This document shows positions 27,639 to 47,000 of a stretch of 64,000 nucleotides of DNA, piece after piece. Source of the stretch: Ophiocordyceps camponoti-saundersi (nom. inval.) (taxonomy: Eukaryota; Ascomycota; Sordariomycetes; Hypocreales; Ophiocordycipitaceae); NCBI GenBank assembly GCA_003339415.1, contig PDHQ01000146.1, positions 1 to 64,000 on the forward strand, read 5' to 3'. Made by a program: the position numbers and the translations under genes. Position 1 is the stretch's first letter. Each line of letters opens with the position of its first letter. The notes under the pieces are model-generated. The model was not told the origin of the DNA. It ran no database searches and saw only the letters and a program-made list of their open reading frames with translations.

Positions 27639-28230
27639 GCTAAAAGGGTAAAAATAAATATAATAAAGTTTTTTTAGGAAATCTTAGTAAATTATTAAAA
27701 GGAAATCTAAGTAAATAACTAAGCGATTTATAAAAGAGTTATTAAAGATTAATAGGAAATTTTAGTAAAATGTTAGGTAATTTATAAAAGGGTTATTAAA
27801 TTTTTTTTATTATTTTCTTAATAATCTTTACTTTATTTTTTACTTAAATTAAATAAAAAAGTATTATTTAAACCTTTTTCTTTTTTTTTTCTTAATTTTT
27901 TAAAATATATAACTTAATTTATAATATTTACCTTATATAAGCTTTTTAAAGTTTTTATTTTTCCTATTTCTAAGATTTTAAAAGGCCTTAAGTATATAAA
28001 GCTTAGAGCTAGGGCCGCTAGGCTTAGTAAGACTTTCTTATCTTTTAAATACTTTTTATAGCTAACTTTAAGCTTAAATTTTTAAACTTTATTTTTATTA
28101 AAAAAGAAGATAAAGGTAAAAAAAGTAAAAAAAATTTATAAAAATAGTAAAATAAGTAAAAGAAATATTAATAAATTTCTAAAAAAAGAAAAAATCTAAA
28201 AAAAACTAACTTCTTTACTTATAATAGCTT
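27639..28230. other. Gene-free AT-rich stretch with an LTR-C fragment
   Basis: At about 27655-27795 it repeats the distinctive end of the LTR-C long terminal repeat (ggaaatcttagtaaatt, ggaaatctaagtaaa and gcgatttataaaaggg words), so a truncated LTR-C copy was once here. The rest is AT-rich sequence with nothing recognisable. Confidence 0.55.
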
Positions 28231-28441
28231 TATATATATATAAATATATATAGATATATATAAATATATATAGATATATATAGATATATATAAATATATA
28301 TAGATATATATAGATATATATAAATATATATAAATATATATAAATATATATAAATATATATAAATATATATAGATATATATAAATATATATAAATATATA
28401 TAAATATATATAAATATATATAAATATATATAAATATATAT
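28231..28441. repeat. 10-bp AT minisatellite, left part
   Basis: About 21 tandem copies of tagatatata/taaatatata. The array stops exactly at the TRIM boundary and resumes beyond it at 30217, so it is one array split by an insertion. Confidence 0.92.
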
Positions 28442-30216
28442 TATAAAGGTTTTATTAAGGCGATTATAAAAATAAGCTAAAGTAAAGTTATAATTAAAGC
28501 TATCGAAGAGAGGAAAAAGAAAAGAGAGAAGCCCCTTTCCTAAGCTAGCTATATACCCTATATAATCACTAAGCGCTATTAGGAAAACCTAAATATATCT
28601 ACTATAATCCCCCTTATTTAGCTATAATTAGTTATAAACTAATCTCTTATATAGCCCCCTCCTTAAGCTAGCTAAGGAAGTAAAAGCGTAAGATAGAAAA
28701 GTTATATATTACTACGCTAGTAAGATATTTTATATAAACCTTAGCTAATAGCCTAATAGCCTTTGTAAAAATAAGGATAAGAGGGCGGAAAAGCTCCCTT
28801 ATAGCTTAGGGAATTAAACCCCGATCTTTATAGGGAAAATTCTAATAAGCTTAGAATTATAATACCGCTTAAGATAGGAATTAATAAACTTATATATTAG
28901 TAGTAAAAACTTACTTATATAGCTAATATATAAGATTAGGTAATATTATATTAGTTATAGGAAGCTTAAAAAATACCCTAATTATAGTAAATAGTAAAGC
29001 TAGCTATATACTTATCGCTATATATTATTAGCGCTAGTTTATAAGCTAAGGCGTAATATAATTATAATATATATTTACTAATAAATTTACGCGCCTAAGC
29101 TATACGCGGACTATCTTTAATAAAGTAATATAATAAAGCTAGAAATTACCTAAGCTATAATATTTAATATATACTTATCTTTTCTTACTTATTATCCCCT
29201 TAATTAAAATACTCTAAATTTACTTTTAATTTCCCTACTCCGCTTATAAAAAGCCCTAACTTTAAAATCCTTATTTACTTATAAAGCTTTAAATAGTTAC
29301 GCTTAAAATAACTAATCTAGTTATATTAATAATAACGCTAGCGCTTAATAGTATTAAAATAAGATTATATAAATATAATATTTATTAAGTTAGTAAAAAG
29401 GGGGGGCGGTAAATTAACTAGCGCGTTAGGAATATTCTTAGAACTAAATATTTTATTAAAGCCTCGGAGAAAGCTAGTAAAAGCTACGTATATTATAAGC
29501 TAATTTTTATAATTTAAGCGCTCTTATAGCTTTTTATATAGCCTAAATAAAAGTAAAATAATCTTAATATAATTAAACTAATATAATAGTCTAGCCTTAA
29601 AAAAAGTATATTCTTATCTTATAATATATTTTCTAAAAGGCTCTAATAGCCCCTAATATATCCTAACTAAGGAAAAACCTACTTAGCGCTTTTTATAACT
29701 TTCTTTAAAAAACTTAGAAATATACGCTAAAAAAGCTTTAAACTAGTAAAAAAAATTTATAGCTATAATAATATATAGAAAAAATATCTATTAGAAAATA
29801 CTAAAATAAGAAAAAATATAATAAAATTAAGATTTAAGCTTCTTAATTATAGCTCTATTAATTATAAATTTAGTATATATAGCGGCTAGCTAAGAATTTA
29901 AGCTAGAATAAGCTAAAAATAGCTTTAATATAGGTAAAATTTAATAGCGTTTTATATTAAAATCTTACTTTTATATTTAGTTAGTAGTAAGAGAAGCTTT
30001 AATTAATATAAAAGTTTTATTAAAGCGATTATAGAAATAAGCTAAAATAAAGTTATAATTAAAGCTATCGAAAAGAGGAAGGAGAAGGGAGAGAAGCCCC
30101 TTTCCCGAGCTAGCTATATACCCCGCGCGATAACTAAGCGCTATTAGGAAGACTTAAATATATCCGCTATAATCCCCCTTATCTAGCTACGATTAATTAT
30201 AAACTAATCCCTTATA
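28442..30216 (-). mobile_element. TRIM-like short LTR retrotransposon, copy 2, inverse orientation
   Basis: 1775 bp, reverse complement of the copy at 2708-4486. Two 210-bp LTRs lie at 28442-28651 and 30007-30216, with tatat on both sides as the TSD within the minisatellite. Next to the LTR at 28651 is tagccccctccttaag, the complement of the polypurine tract. The interior is collinear with copy 1, and no open frame survives. Confidence 0.87.
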
Positions 30217-30343
30217 TATATAGATATATATAGATATATATAGATATATATAGATATATATAGATATATATAGATATATATAGATATATATAAATATATA
30301 TAAATATATATAGATATATATAGATATATATAGATATATATAT
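30217..30343. repeat. 10-bp AT minisatellite, right part
   Basis: About 12 units of tagatatata/taaatatata, continuing the array at 28231-28441. It ends about 380 bp upstream of the AROM start codon. Confidence 0.9.
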
Positions 30344-30489
30344 TATTAAGTTACTTTATATAGCTTAATTTTTTAAATATAATTTATATTTTTATTATAA
30401 ATAAAAAATATAAAAATATTATTATAATAGATTTTTTTATATACTTAAAACTATAAGATAACTTATTATTAAAGTTTTAATAAGGTATG

Positions 30490-35506
<5,017 letters not shown>

Positions 35507-35600
35507 CCATTTTTTAACCTCAACGTCGCGTTACCCTGGCGGCTGAATACCTAACTGTCTGATGGATATTGTTGAGTGGTGACGCTAAACCGGCTATTAT
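35507..35600 (+). other. 3' flank of the AROM gene and edge of the normal-GC island
   Basis: About 85 bp of normal-composition sequence follow the stop codon before an abrupt change to AT-rich DNA near 35595. A T-run follows the stop at 35511-35516. No clear AATAAA polyadenylation signal is seen, which is common in filamentous fungi. Confidence 0.5.
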
Positions 35601-37101
35601 ATAAGTTTAGATTATTTTAAGATTAAGATTATTTTTTATTAAATTAGAATTATAAGCTTTAAGAACTCTGTTAACTATTTAATATAACTTTACCTCTTCC
35701 TTAGTATTTAAAATTTCTAGGAAAGGCGTTTCAGCTAATATATTCTTTCCTTAGAGGAGGAATTAGTAGTATTTTTAGAGTAATTACTATTTATAGCTAG
35801 GAAAGGATCCTAAACTATATTTTAATATTATAAGTATTATCTCTCTATACCTTTTTATATTTATTATATAAGATATATATAAAGGATAACTTAGATATAA
35901 GGATACTTTTAATAAAATATATATTAGTACTTAAGTTATACCTTATATAACTTAAGGGATAAGAGATATTTTTAAAAAAAGAAAAAAGTATAAAGGTAAG
36001 ATATTATTTAGCTATATAATTACTCTTCTTTATATAAAGTAGAAGAATATTTATCTTTAACTATACTTAATATAAGTTACTTTTATTTTTTTAAATTATA
36101 TATATATATATAAGTATATAATTACTTAATATTAGTTATAAATTATATTAATTAATTAATTAATTAACTATAACTAGTAAAAATAATAAGATAAGTTTTT
36201 TATAATTATAAAAAGCTTTTATACTTATTAATTATTTAATATATATATTTTTACTTTTTTTAATATTAATATTTATTAAAAAGCTATATTAGCTTAATAT
36301 TATTATTAAAATTAAAAGACTAAGATAATATAAAATATATATTAATATTTAGTTTTTATTAAAAAGCTATATTAGCTTAGTAATTTTTATTAAACTATAT
36401 AATATTATTTTAATAATATTTAAAAAATATATATTATATTAAATAATATAGCTTTTATTATTTTTAAAATTAAGCTTAAGGAAATAATAATTAAATTAAT
36501 TATTAAATATAGTTTATTAGCTTTATATAATAAAATAATAGAAGGTAATAAAATATTTTTTTTATATTTTAATATAAAATATTAATTTTACTTATTATAA
36601 TATATAAGTTAATATTATATAAGCTTTTTAAAAAATTAAATTAATAATATTTATTATATAATAAATATATAATATTGTTTATTTTAACTTTTATATAAAA
36701 ATTCTTTTTTATATATTTTAATTAAAACTTAAAAACTAAACTTATTATTAGCGAAAATATATTTATTATATATTTTTAAAAAAACTAACTTAATATATAA
36801 TTATATAATATATTTTTTTTCTTAGAAAAGTAATATTAATTAAACGCTTTATATAATCTCTTATAACTTTAATTTTAAGTAATATTATAACCCTTAACTT
36901 ATTATAAGGCTTTATAATAAAGTTTAATATTTTTAAATTTTTAAAGCTAATTTTATAAAATTATATAATAAAACCTTTAACTTAAAAATAAAGTTAGTTT
37001 TAAGTTATAAAATATTTTAATAGCTTTTTAATAAACTATTTTAATATAGCCTTAATTTTATATAACTTACTTATATAAAATAATAATATTCTCTAAACTT
37101 A
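35601..37101. other. AT-rich stretch between the AROM gene and GA, no gene
   Basis: RIP-like composition with no open frame. One direct repeat stands out: a segment containing attaaaaagctatattagctta occurs near 36272 and again near 36359. No element boundary was recognised. Confidence 0.5.
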
Positions 37102-37106
37102 TATAA

Positions 37107-37357
37107 TATAAGGGATTCAGGCTACGCCTAAATAGCTAAGTTATATAAGGGGGTGCTTAGTTAAGTCCGCGTATATAATAGGCGCGGGGTATATATAAGT
37201 ATATATAATTAGTTAGCGCCGCGCGTAGGACGGGCGCGGGCTATATATAAACTATAACCTTAAGTACGTATACCGTATATACCTTAGAACCTCTTAAGTT
37301 ATTCTATATTAATAAAGTTAGCTTCTTATAAATATTAAGAAGTATAGAACCTTTATA
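37107..37357 (+). repeat. 5' LTR of uninterrupted GA
   Basis: 251 bp, the same length as its partner at 43782-44032. It includes the GC-richer core ggcgcggggtatatataag and ends gaacctttata. Confidence 0.93.
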
Positions 37358-40300
37358 ATAAAATAACTTTAACTATAGATAACCTTAATATTTAATAAGC
37401 TATTATTACTTAGCTTTTAAAATAGTAAGCTATTATTACGGAGCTCTAAAACCTTATATACTAATAGTACTAATTTATATAGCTTTTTAAGTAATAATAG
37501 TTATAACCCCGCTATAAGCTATTACCTTTTAGATCGCTATTTAATAGCGATAAGAACCTTTTTCTAATATAGCGCTCCCTTATATCTTATAAGCTATAAG
37601 TAAACTAAGCTTTTATTAATATTACTTATAACTAATAAGTATTTTTATACTAATACTTATCTCTTATAATTTAAGCTAAAGTAGCCTTATTTTTTAAATA
37701 AAATATTAAGTATAAGTATAACCTTAACTATTTCCTAAATTATTTTAATATTATATTTATTAATTTATACTAGCGCTAGATAACTATAATAAAGCTTAAA
37801 TACCTTATATAAGGTATTTCTAAGTTTTTCTTTAATTTCCTTATCCGCTTTAAAGCTAAGCTTACTTTAATAGATAATACTAAATAAGCTAATAAGATTA
37901 AAGTTATACGCTTTTATTATATTTTTACGCTAGCTTTTCGCTAATATTATATAGAGCGTAATATTCCCCTAACTAAGTATATTATTACTATTATTAGGAT
38001 TTATACTATTATTATAAATATTAAGTTTTTCCGCTTTAAAAATAAAAGCTAAACGCCCTTACTTTTTACTCCTAAGCTATCTTAGGATATCCTAATAATT
38101 AATATATACTAAACTAGCACCTAGCTACGCTTTAGTAAATATAATAGCCCCCCCTCTTAAGGCCGAAACGGCCGCGGTAATAAGACCTATTATTAAGCGA
38201 TTAAAGCTAATAGTAATAAGATTATAAAATAGCGCGCTAAGGGCCGCTATTTCTACTATAGTAATATTAGCTATTTCTTACGTAAGTATAAGCTTAATCC
38301 TCCCTTATTAGCCTTTTTAATCCGCTTTATAGATACCGTAAAGGAGGAGGAGAACCTTACCTTAGACTAAGGAAATAAATCCCCCTTATATTAAGTTTTT
38401 TATAAAAGGAGGACTTTTACGGTAATATTACTTATAGAATATTAGATAATTATTTTATAAATATTAGTTAGAATATAAACTTACCTCCCTTTTTTCTTTT
38501 TATATTTATAAATTTTACTTTTTTTATTATTATATAAGCGGATAATAGCTATAATTATTACGCTACTATAAGCGAATTTTTTATATAATATTACTAGCTT
38601 AAGTAAATTCCCCTCTTTTACTTATAAATAATTTATATTATTATATAGATATATTATTAATAACGTATACGCTTTAAGCTATATTTATTTATCTGCTACT
38701 TTATTTATTTTATAACTAATATTAATAGCTAGTAGTTACTTATAATAATATATATAATTTTAAGCTTTACTTAAAACTTAATTTTTAGCTTATTTTAAAT
38801 AGCGCGTAATAATAATTTATTATATTCTAATAAGTAGAAAATTATAGTTTACTTTATTAATAGATTAGTTATCTTATATTTTAAATTTTAGTAAGTTACT
38901 TACTTTACTATAGCTATCCTTAGCTTTATTTTCGTAGCCCTTATCTACTATAAATCTTAATAATATATTAGTTACTAATTCCTTATTATTAGCTTATAAG
39001 ATATCTTTTATATTTTATATATTATAACCTTTACTTTAACTATAAGTTTTTTTTTATTTTCTAAAATATTAGATTTTACTAACTTATTTAATAAGGAGAA
39101 AGCTAATATTTTACCCCTTTACTATAATAATTATAATTATTATATCTAACTTTACTAAAAACTTAATAATTCCTTACCCCTTTTACCTTAAGGCTTACTT
39201 TATAATATACTTTATAAGTATCTTTTCGAGGTTTAGAAATAGATTATTAACTTAATAAATAAAAAATAGATCCGCGCTAGCTTATTATCCGCGGCCGCCC
39301 TTATCTTACTTATAAAAAAGCTAGGAGGTAGGTAGCGCTTTTATATTAATTATCGTACTTTAAATAAAGTAATAAAGTAAGATTATTATCCTTTTTTACT
39401 TATTAAGGAGACGCTTTATAGCTTTTTAGGTACCTATTAGTTTATAAAACTTAATATTTATGCTACTTTTTATAAGCTTTATATTATAAAAGGTAAGGAA
39501 TACCTTATAGCTTTTTATACTTAGTTTAGTTTATTTAAATACCTTATTTACCTTTTTAGCTTTATAAAAGCGCTCGCTATATTTTAGCGTTATATTAATA
39601 TTACTTTTAATAACTTTTTAAAAGATTTTATTATAATATATTTAGATAATATCCTTATCTATTTAAGAGGTTCTTATTCTAATTATTAGCGTAAAATATA
39701 TATTATATTTTTATATTTTTATTTAGCTAAGCTTTTCCTTAATTTTAATAAGTGCGATTTTATTATTTATAAAATTAAGTACTTAAGGTTTATTATCTAC
39801 GCTAATAAAAAAATATAGCTAAACCTTACTAAAATTTTTATAATTTTAAAATAAAAGGCGCTAACTTATATCTAAAGCGTATATAATTTTCTTAAGTTTA
39901 CTAACTTTTATTACGATTTTATACCTTATTTTTTAAACCTTATAGCCCCCTTAGTTAAGCTTACGAAACGCGGCGCGCTTTTCTATTAAACTAATAAGTA
40001 CTAGCTTATTTTTAATATACTTAAGTCCGCGTTTATTTTTACCCCTATCCTCGCCTAATAAGATTTAGATTATAATATTATTATTAAAGCTAATTATTCC
40101 GGCGAGGCTATTAGTAAGTATTTTTCCTAATTTAGCTTAAACTATATCTTTTAGCCTATTATATATTATTCTAAGAAACTTTTACTTATAGAATAAAATT
40201 ATATAATTTATAATAAAAAGCTTCTTATTATTATTTCTTACTTTAAAGCGTAATTTACTAAATTATATAAAGTTACGCGGCTATTCTCTATCCTTATAAA

Positions 40301-43300
40301 TTATAAAGCTTTAAAGTATTTTATTACGCCTAAAGCTATAATAGAATATTAGGTATATTAGGCTAAGACGCTTACCTTTTTTAATTTCCGCCTTTAGTAT
40401 TATTCTAGCGCGTAGGCGTTATAGCCTAATACGCTCTTTTAGTAAGAATAAAATCGCTGCGGGATAGAGGAGCGCTTTAGTTAGATTATATAGCTTATAT
40501 CTATTTACTTTTTTAGGCTATAGCTAGTTTAATCTAGCCTAGCCTTATCTTAATTCCCTATAGCTATATTTTTTACTTAGGACGCCTTAGCTTTTTTTTA
40601 TAATAAAACTTTACGAAACTTTTAGTTAGAAGCTCTTTATATTAATTCCTTTTATTATATACGCTACTAAGTAATTTAGTTAAGCGCTTAGAAGTTTCCG
40701 CTAAAAGCGAGTATTTATAAGTAAATTATAAACTATTCTATCTTTACTTATAAATAGTTATAATTCTAAAGCTATCTTTAAGTTTTTAAATAGAAACCCT
40801 TAATTATTATATTTATTTAATAAACTTATAATTCCCTTATAATAAAATATTTTAATAAGAATATTACCTTTATATTTTTTTAACGCGAGTTTTATTAAAA
40901 TAATATATTTATAAATATAGTATATTTTATTTATAATTATTATTATTACGGAGATTACTTTAATTATTAGCGCTATTAAGGGTTATTTTAGCCGCTACCT
41001 CCTCCTAAATAGTTTTAAATAACCTTTTTCGTAAACTTTATAACTAAGCTACTCGCCGCCTTAAAGTCTTAGCCCTATTTCCTAATAATTATTATAAATT
41101 ACTTATCGAAATATATCTAGCTTAAGGCTATAATATTTATAGATATTAAGTAATATATTAAGCACTTTATTTAATATTAGTAATAATTTTATAGCTTTTT
41201 TTATAAGTTAATTTCCGATTATAGCTTTAATTAAATAAGCTATTTTTAGTTTATTTTTTACTATTTTATTAAAGTTAATAAGCTATTTTCTATAGCGTAT
41301 TACTTTTAAATAAATAAGGGTATAAAATATATAAATTAAAAGGTATAAGCTATTTTCTATTATATAATCTCCTTTTTATAGTTTAACTAGCTACGCTACT
41401 TACTTATTTACTAGCTTACCTTAAATAATTAGGACTTATTTATAATAAATATTAGTCCTAACTATTTATTTTATAGCTTCGATATTACTTTTCTTAACTA
41501 GCTAGCGGAGGCGGCTACCCTTATCTTTTCCTTAAAAAGCTAAGCTATAGCGTTTACTTATTTCCTTCGTAATAGCGTTAAACTAATATAAGCTTTTATC
41601 GCCTAAGCTTAGTAGCGGTAATAAGACTTTTTAAATAAGTCTCGCTAACTTATAGAATAGTTTTAAATTAGTAATTTTATATAGCTTAACCTTACTTATA
41701 TATAGTTTAACTATCTATCTTAGAAGCTTAATTATTTTAAAAGTAAATATAAGGTAATAGCTATATTAACGCTATTTATTATTACTCTTAATATATTACC
41801 TAATATTTACCTTACCTTTTATATTAACTTTATTAAGCGTACTATTAGTAACTTTTTATTATCTTAGTTACTTACTAACTTTTAGCTAGATCCCCTTTTT
41901 TATTTCTCTTATAATAACTTATCTTTTAATAAGTATAAGGTTAAGGAAGTCCTTATTACGAAAAATATTAAAAGTTAGCGCTTATAAAGTAGGACGCTTT
42001 ATTAACTTATTTTTATAAAATAGAAAAGTTATATTATTTTAACTTAGGAGTTACTTAATAGCTTTAAACGCTATATAATATTAAACTATTTTAAGTTTAT
42101 ATAAAGGGATATATATTTTTATAATAGCTTAAGGTAAACTTAACTATATACTTATTTAAGCGCCCCTTATAGCTAGTTATCTCCTTTAAGTAATTTTCTC
42201 CCCTTATCTTATAAATATAATATTACCCCCTTACCCCTTATTTCCTTTTATTTTTTATTTACTTATTTCTCCTTTTTTCTTATATTAGCTTTAAGCTAAT
42301 ATTTACCTTCTCTATCTTTTTCTTATAATCTTTTACTATAATCGAGTAATTTAAGAGATTATTACGGCGTTAGCTATAGCTTAGCGCTAATATTAACTTA
42401 TAATAGATATATTTCTAAGCGGGGGAGGGCGTGCTATAAGGCTAAGGGAATATTTAATATAATACCGATAATAGGAGTCTTACCTATCTTACTCCTAAGC
42501 TACGCGCGCTACGCGTAGGCGCTAATATAAACCCGCTTTTTTAGTATATAGTAAAAAGGGAGGATAGGTATTATACGTAAGCGTTAAATAACTAAAAGCT
42601 AAATAATATATATAAGTTAGTAAAAATAGCGTATAGCGTAATAGCGAGCGGGCTTAATATATTATATAAACTAATTAGCGCTATAATTATTTAATAAGAG
42701 ATATTATTTTTTTTCTTATTTTCCTACTTTTATATATTAATATTTATTTAGTAATTTATAATTTAGGTAGCTTACTTATCTTACTATTACTTAAAAGTTT
42801 ATCGCTATTACTTTTTTTACTATTATAAGAACGCTTTATATTATAAAATAAAAAAGTTAAGGCTAGTAAGAAGGGCGCCTTATTATTATTATTATTACTA
42901 TTAGTATTATATTATCGCTAAGAATATACTATAAGTTAGGGTATATAAAGTAAGTATAGTAATTATATTATTAGTAGCGGGGATAAGCGCGGAGAATTAC
43001 TATTACTTAAGTATAAAGGGGGTATAAAAATTAGTTACTAAGCGCGGTGCGATATAAGTAGCGGCTAATATAGCTTATAGGTAATTAATATAAGTAAGAA
43101 ACTCTAGCGTAAGCTAGGCGCGGTAGCTAGATACTTTTTTAGCATAAGGGTAAGTAAGTAAAGTAATAGCTTATCTTTCCCTAACTATTATTTATAAGTT
43201 ATAAATAGCCCGCTATAAGCGTGCGTTTATAGTAAAAAGGTATTTTTCTTAAAAGTACTATTTTCGCCGCTACCCGCATGCCTTATAAGCTATTTTATAA

Positions 43301-43781
43301 TTATATTAATAGTTAATATTATAGCTATTATAAAAGTTTTAAATATAAGGAGTATATAAATATTTTACCTTTTATAATATAATAATACCTTTATTATCTA
43401 AATCCCCCTTTATAATATAGCTACTTTTTATATAAAGCGGTAATTATAGTTAATTAAATAATATATTAAGGCGGTAATATAATAACTTAATAAATATAGA
43501 GAGCTTAAAAAACGATAATAATAAGAAAAAAGAATAAATAATTATAAGAGAGCTTAGATAATAATAATAATAGAAAAAAAACTATAAGAATATAGTAGCG
43601 GAGTAATAAAATATAAAGCTCGGAGAATTCTTTACTTAGTAAGGGAAAATAATATAATTAGCTTAAGGAGAAAAATAAAAAAGGAGGAAGAAAAATTTTC
43701 TATATAAGGGGTATTTTAACTTATACCTTATATATATATATACCGCGGCCGGAAATACTTTTTTCTTAGGGCGATAAGGTA

Positions 43782-44032
43782 TATAAGGGATTCGGGCTAC
43801 GCCCGAATAGCTAAGTTACGTAAGGGGGTGCTTAGTTAAGTCCGCGCGTATAACGAGCGCGGGGTATATATAAGTATATATAATTAGTTAGCGCCGCGCG
43901 CGGGATAAGCGTAAGCTATATACGGACTATAACCTTAAGTATATATACTATATATATTTTAGAACCTCTTAAGTTATTTTATATTAATAAAGTTAGCTTC
44001 TTATAGATATTAAGAAGTATAGGACCTTTATA
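43782..44032 (+). repeat. 3' LTR of uninterrupted GA
   Basis: 251 bp, slightly more GC-rich than the 5' LTR. It is preceded by purine-rich agggcgataagg and followed by TSD tataa. Confidence 0.93.
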
Positions 44033-44070
44033 TATAAATATAATTTACCTTAATTATATTAATCTTTATA

Positions 44071-47000
44071 AAAAAAACTTTATATATTTTATAAACTTTA
44101 CGCTTATAATAATATAAATATAGATTTCTTATTTTTATATTATAAGTATACTTTACTTCTTTTATTACCTTATAGCGATAATAAGCTACGCTTAAAGTAA
44201 TTCTAAAAGAAAAAGTAGCGCTATATAAGTTTATTATAATTACTAAAGTTTTTTACTTAAAATATAGCTTTATTCTAAATTATAATAGCTTTAAACTTAA
44301 AAATTTATTATATTTATTATTTTATTAAAAGCTAAAATAAATATTAGTAAAATTATTTTAAAAAATTAATATACGCTTATATATATAATTTACTAGTAAG
44401 TATATATATTAAGCTAGCTATTAAATATAGAATATAAAAGAAAGGGATAAGCTAGCTACTAATTATAAAATTATAAAATAGCTATTATAAAAAATATAAA
44501 TATAAGTAAAAGTTTTTAAAAAATTAAAATAATAACTATAAAAAAATCTAAATTATTACCTAAAGAAATACTAAGCTAATTATATAGCTAGGAACTTAAG
44601 GAAGACTTCTTAATATAATTTTAAAAGTATTTACTTAAGGGGATTTTACGGTAATTTCTAAGTATATTAGTAAAATAGAGATTTCCTAGTATACGGTAAT
44701 TTCTTAATATATAAAGATTTCCTAGTAAAATCTAGAGATTTCTAAGAGTATATTCTAATATTAAATTTAGTTAGAAATCTTAGTAAAATTCTAAAAGTTA
44801 TTATAAAGAAATCCTAAGAGGAAATCTTAGTAATTTCCTAAATATAAAGGTAATAAAATTTCTAAGGGAAATCTAAGTAAAATCCTAAGGGGGGAAATTT
44901 TAGTAAAATATTATAAAAAGTTAGGCAATTTATAAGGGTATTATTATATATCCTATATTAACTCCTTAAGCTAAAAAAGAATTCTAATAGCTTTATTAAC
45001 TCTTTATATTATTTTAAAAACTATTATTATATTTAATAGCTTTTTTATATTAACTTTAATCACTATATTTAATTATAAATTAAGAAATATTATTAAAAAT
45101 CTATATATAAAGAATTAGATTAATTTATATAAGGTAAGAAAGAAATAAAAAAATAAGATAAGAATAATAAAGGAGAATTATAATATATATTAAATATATA
45201 TAAAAGAATATATATTATAGTAAAAGGTATTATAATATTAAGAAAGGAAATTAAAAATAAAAGAAAATATCTTACTATCCTTATTATATAAAGTAATATA
45301 AGTCGCAGTAATAATATAAAAGCAAATACGGATAATCTTACTATAAATAGTATAAGAAATATAGTTTATAGCTTTAAATATAATATTTTTAGTAAAGATA
45401 GAGGCGTTTAAGATATTAAGAATAATAATAAAGTTAATTATATTATAAATAGTTTATATTTATCCTTAAGTATATATTATAAGTAGTTTATAGTAAATAG
45501 TCTTTATATAGCTTTTTTATTATAGCTAATATTCCTTCTTTATTTATAGCATATAGAGTATAAGGGTAAATAATATATAATTAATACTATATTATAAAAA
45601 TATTAAAAATCGATACTAAAAGTATATTAATTTATAAGTTTCTTACCTAAGCTTAGTAAATATATTATTATTATATATTAATAGTTAAATAACTTAAAGA
45701 TTTATTATATATTAATAGTTAAATAAATATAATAGCTATTATATATTAATAGTTAAATAGTATAATATATATTTTCTATATAAAGCGCGTTATTAATATA
45801 TTTCTCTATTATAGTTTATACTAATATTATATAAAGAGTTATAAAAAGTTTTAATTTATTATTATATCGATAAATAGATAAGTATTAATAAGCTTAATAG
45901 TTATTATATATTTAGTATTATTAGTAAGTTTAACTAAGCTACCTTTTTAATTATATAACTTTTTAGCAATATTATCTTAAGCTATTTTTACTAAGTTTAA
46001 AATATTAAAAATAGGGATATTATTAGAGTTTAGAGTTATTTTATTTCTAATAATATTACTCTAAGCTAAAAAGAGTATATAATTAATAATAATACCTAGA
46101 AATAAAATAATAATACCCTAGCTAAGTAAATATATCTATTCTCTTATATAAATATAAAAATCTTATTAATTCTTTTTATAAAACTTTAAAATTCTACCTA
46201 AATTATTAAGTATAGACTTCTTATTAATAGATATAATAACTTTATTAATATTAAGCGATAAGTTCTTAAGAGTAAGGGTATTAAGTAAGATATATATTAA
46301 AATAGGGAAATTAATAATCTTTTTATCGCTAATATTAAATATCTTTACTATATAACTTAAGCTAAAGGAAATATTATATTTAGTAAGGTATTTATTAAAG
46401 TAAATTATTTAAATTAAAATAATATTTATATTTTAAATTATTAAAGCTTATTTATTATAATATATTATAAAAAAAATAAGCGAGTATTTAATAACTTAGA
46501 TTAAACTATTATAATAAGTTATTAAAAAGTTATTATTAGCCTCTTTAACCTTTTTAGCTTCTAAAACTTTTTAAAATTAAATTATAATTTTAAAAACTAT
46601 TATAAGGGCTATAAGTTATTAAAAGGTAAAGTAAGTTTTCTTATTAAGGGTTTTAAGAATACTTTATTAAATCGGAGTACGAGAAATAATAAAATACCTT
46701 ATTAAGGATTTTCTAAAAATAAAAATAGCTCCCTTAATCTTAGTCTCTTTTTCTATAATTACTAATACTATTCTTTTTATCTTACTAAGGTAATTAGTAT
46801 AAGAAATAATAGCTAGGATTCTCTTAATCTCTTCTAACTTTTTTAACTTTTAATAAACTTACTTCGTAATAAGGCCCTTAATATAATCTTTTATAATTTT
46901 TAATAGCGTATAAGCGCTATAATAGTTCTTTCTAAGCTAATTAGATTATAGAAAAGTATTACTTTTAATATTAGTAAGAGAGTATAATAAAGAAGGTTAA

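Larger units (their letters stand above)
37107..44032 (+). mobile_element. GA Gypsy-type LTR retrotransposon, full-length and uninterrupted
   Basis: 6926 bp, 251-bp LTRs at both ends (tataaggg...cctttata), and a 5-bp TSD tataa at 37102-37106 and 44033-44037. A Gypsy-type reverse-transcriptase block corresponding to YLDDILIY lies at about 39638-39662 (tttagataatatccttatct), where GAT-GAT has become GAT-AAT as TpG-to-TpA RIP predicts. Upstream at about 39528-39560 there is a degenerate FGL...TFQ-like stretch. The reading frame is destroyed by stops. It serves as the empty-site reference for the nested GA at 1720. Confidence 0.93.

Noticed and set aside
28231..30343. Possible CRISPR array or centromeric satellite
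   Set aside because: The units are contiguous 10-mers without spacers, and a retroelement, not spacer sequence, separates the two halves. The array is far too short to call a centromere.
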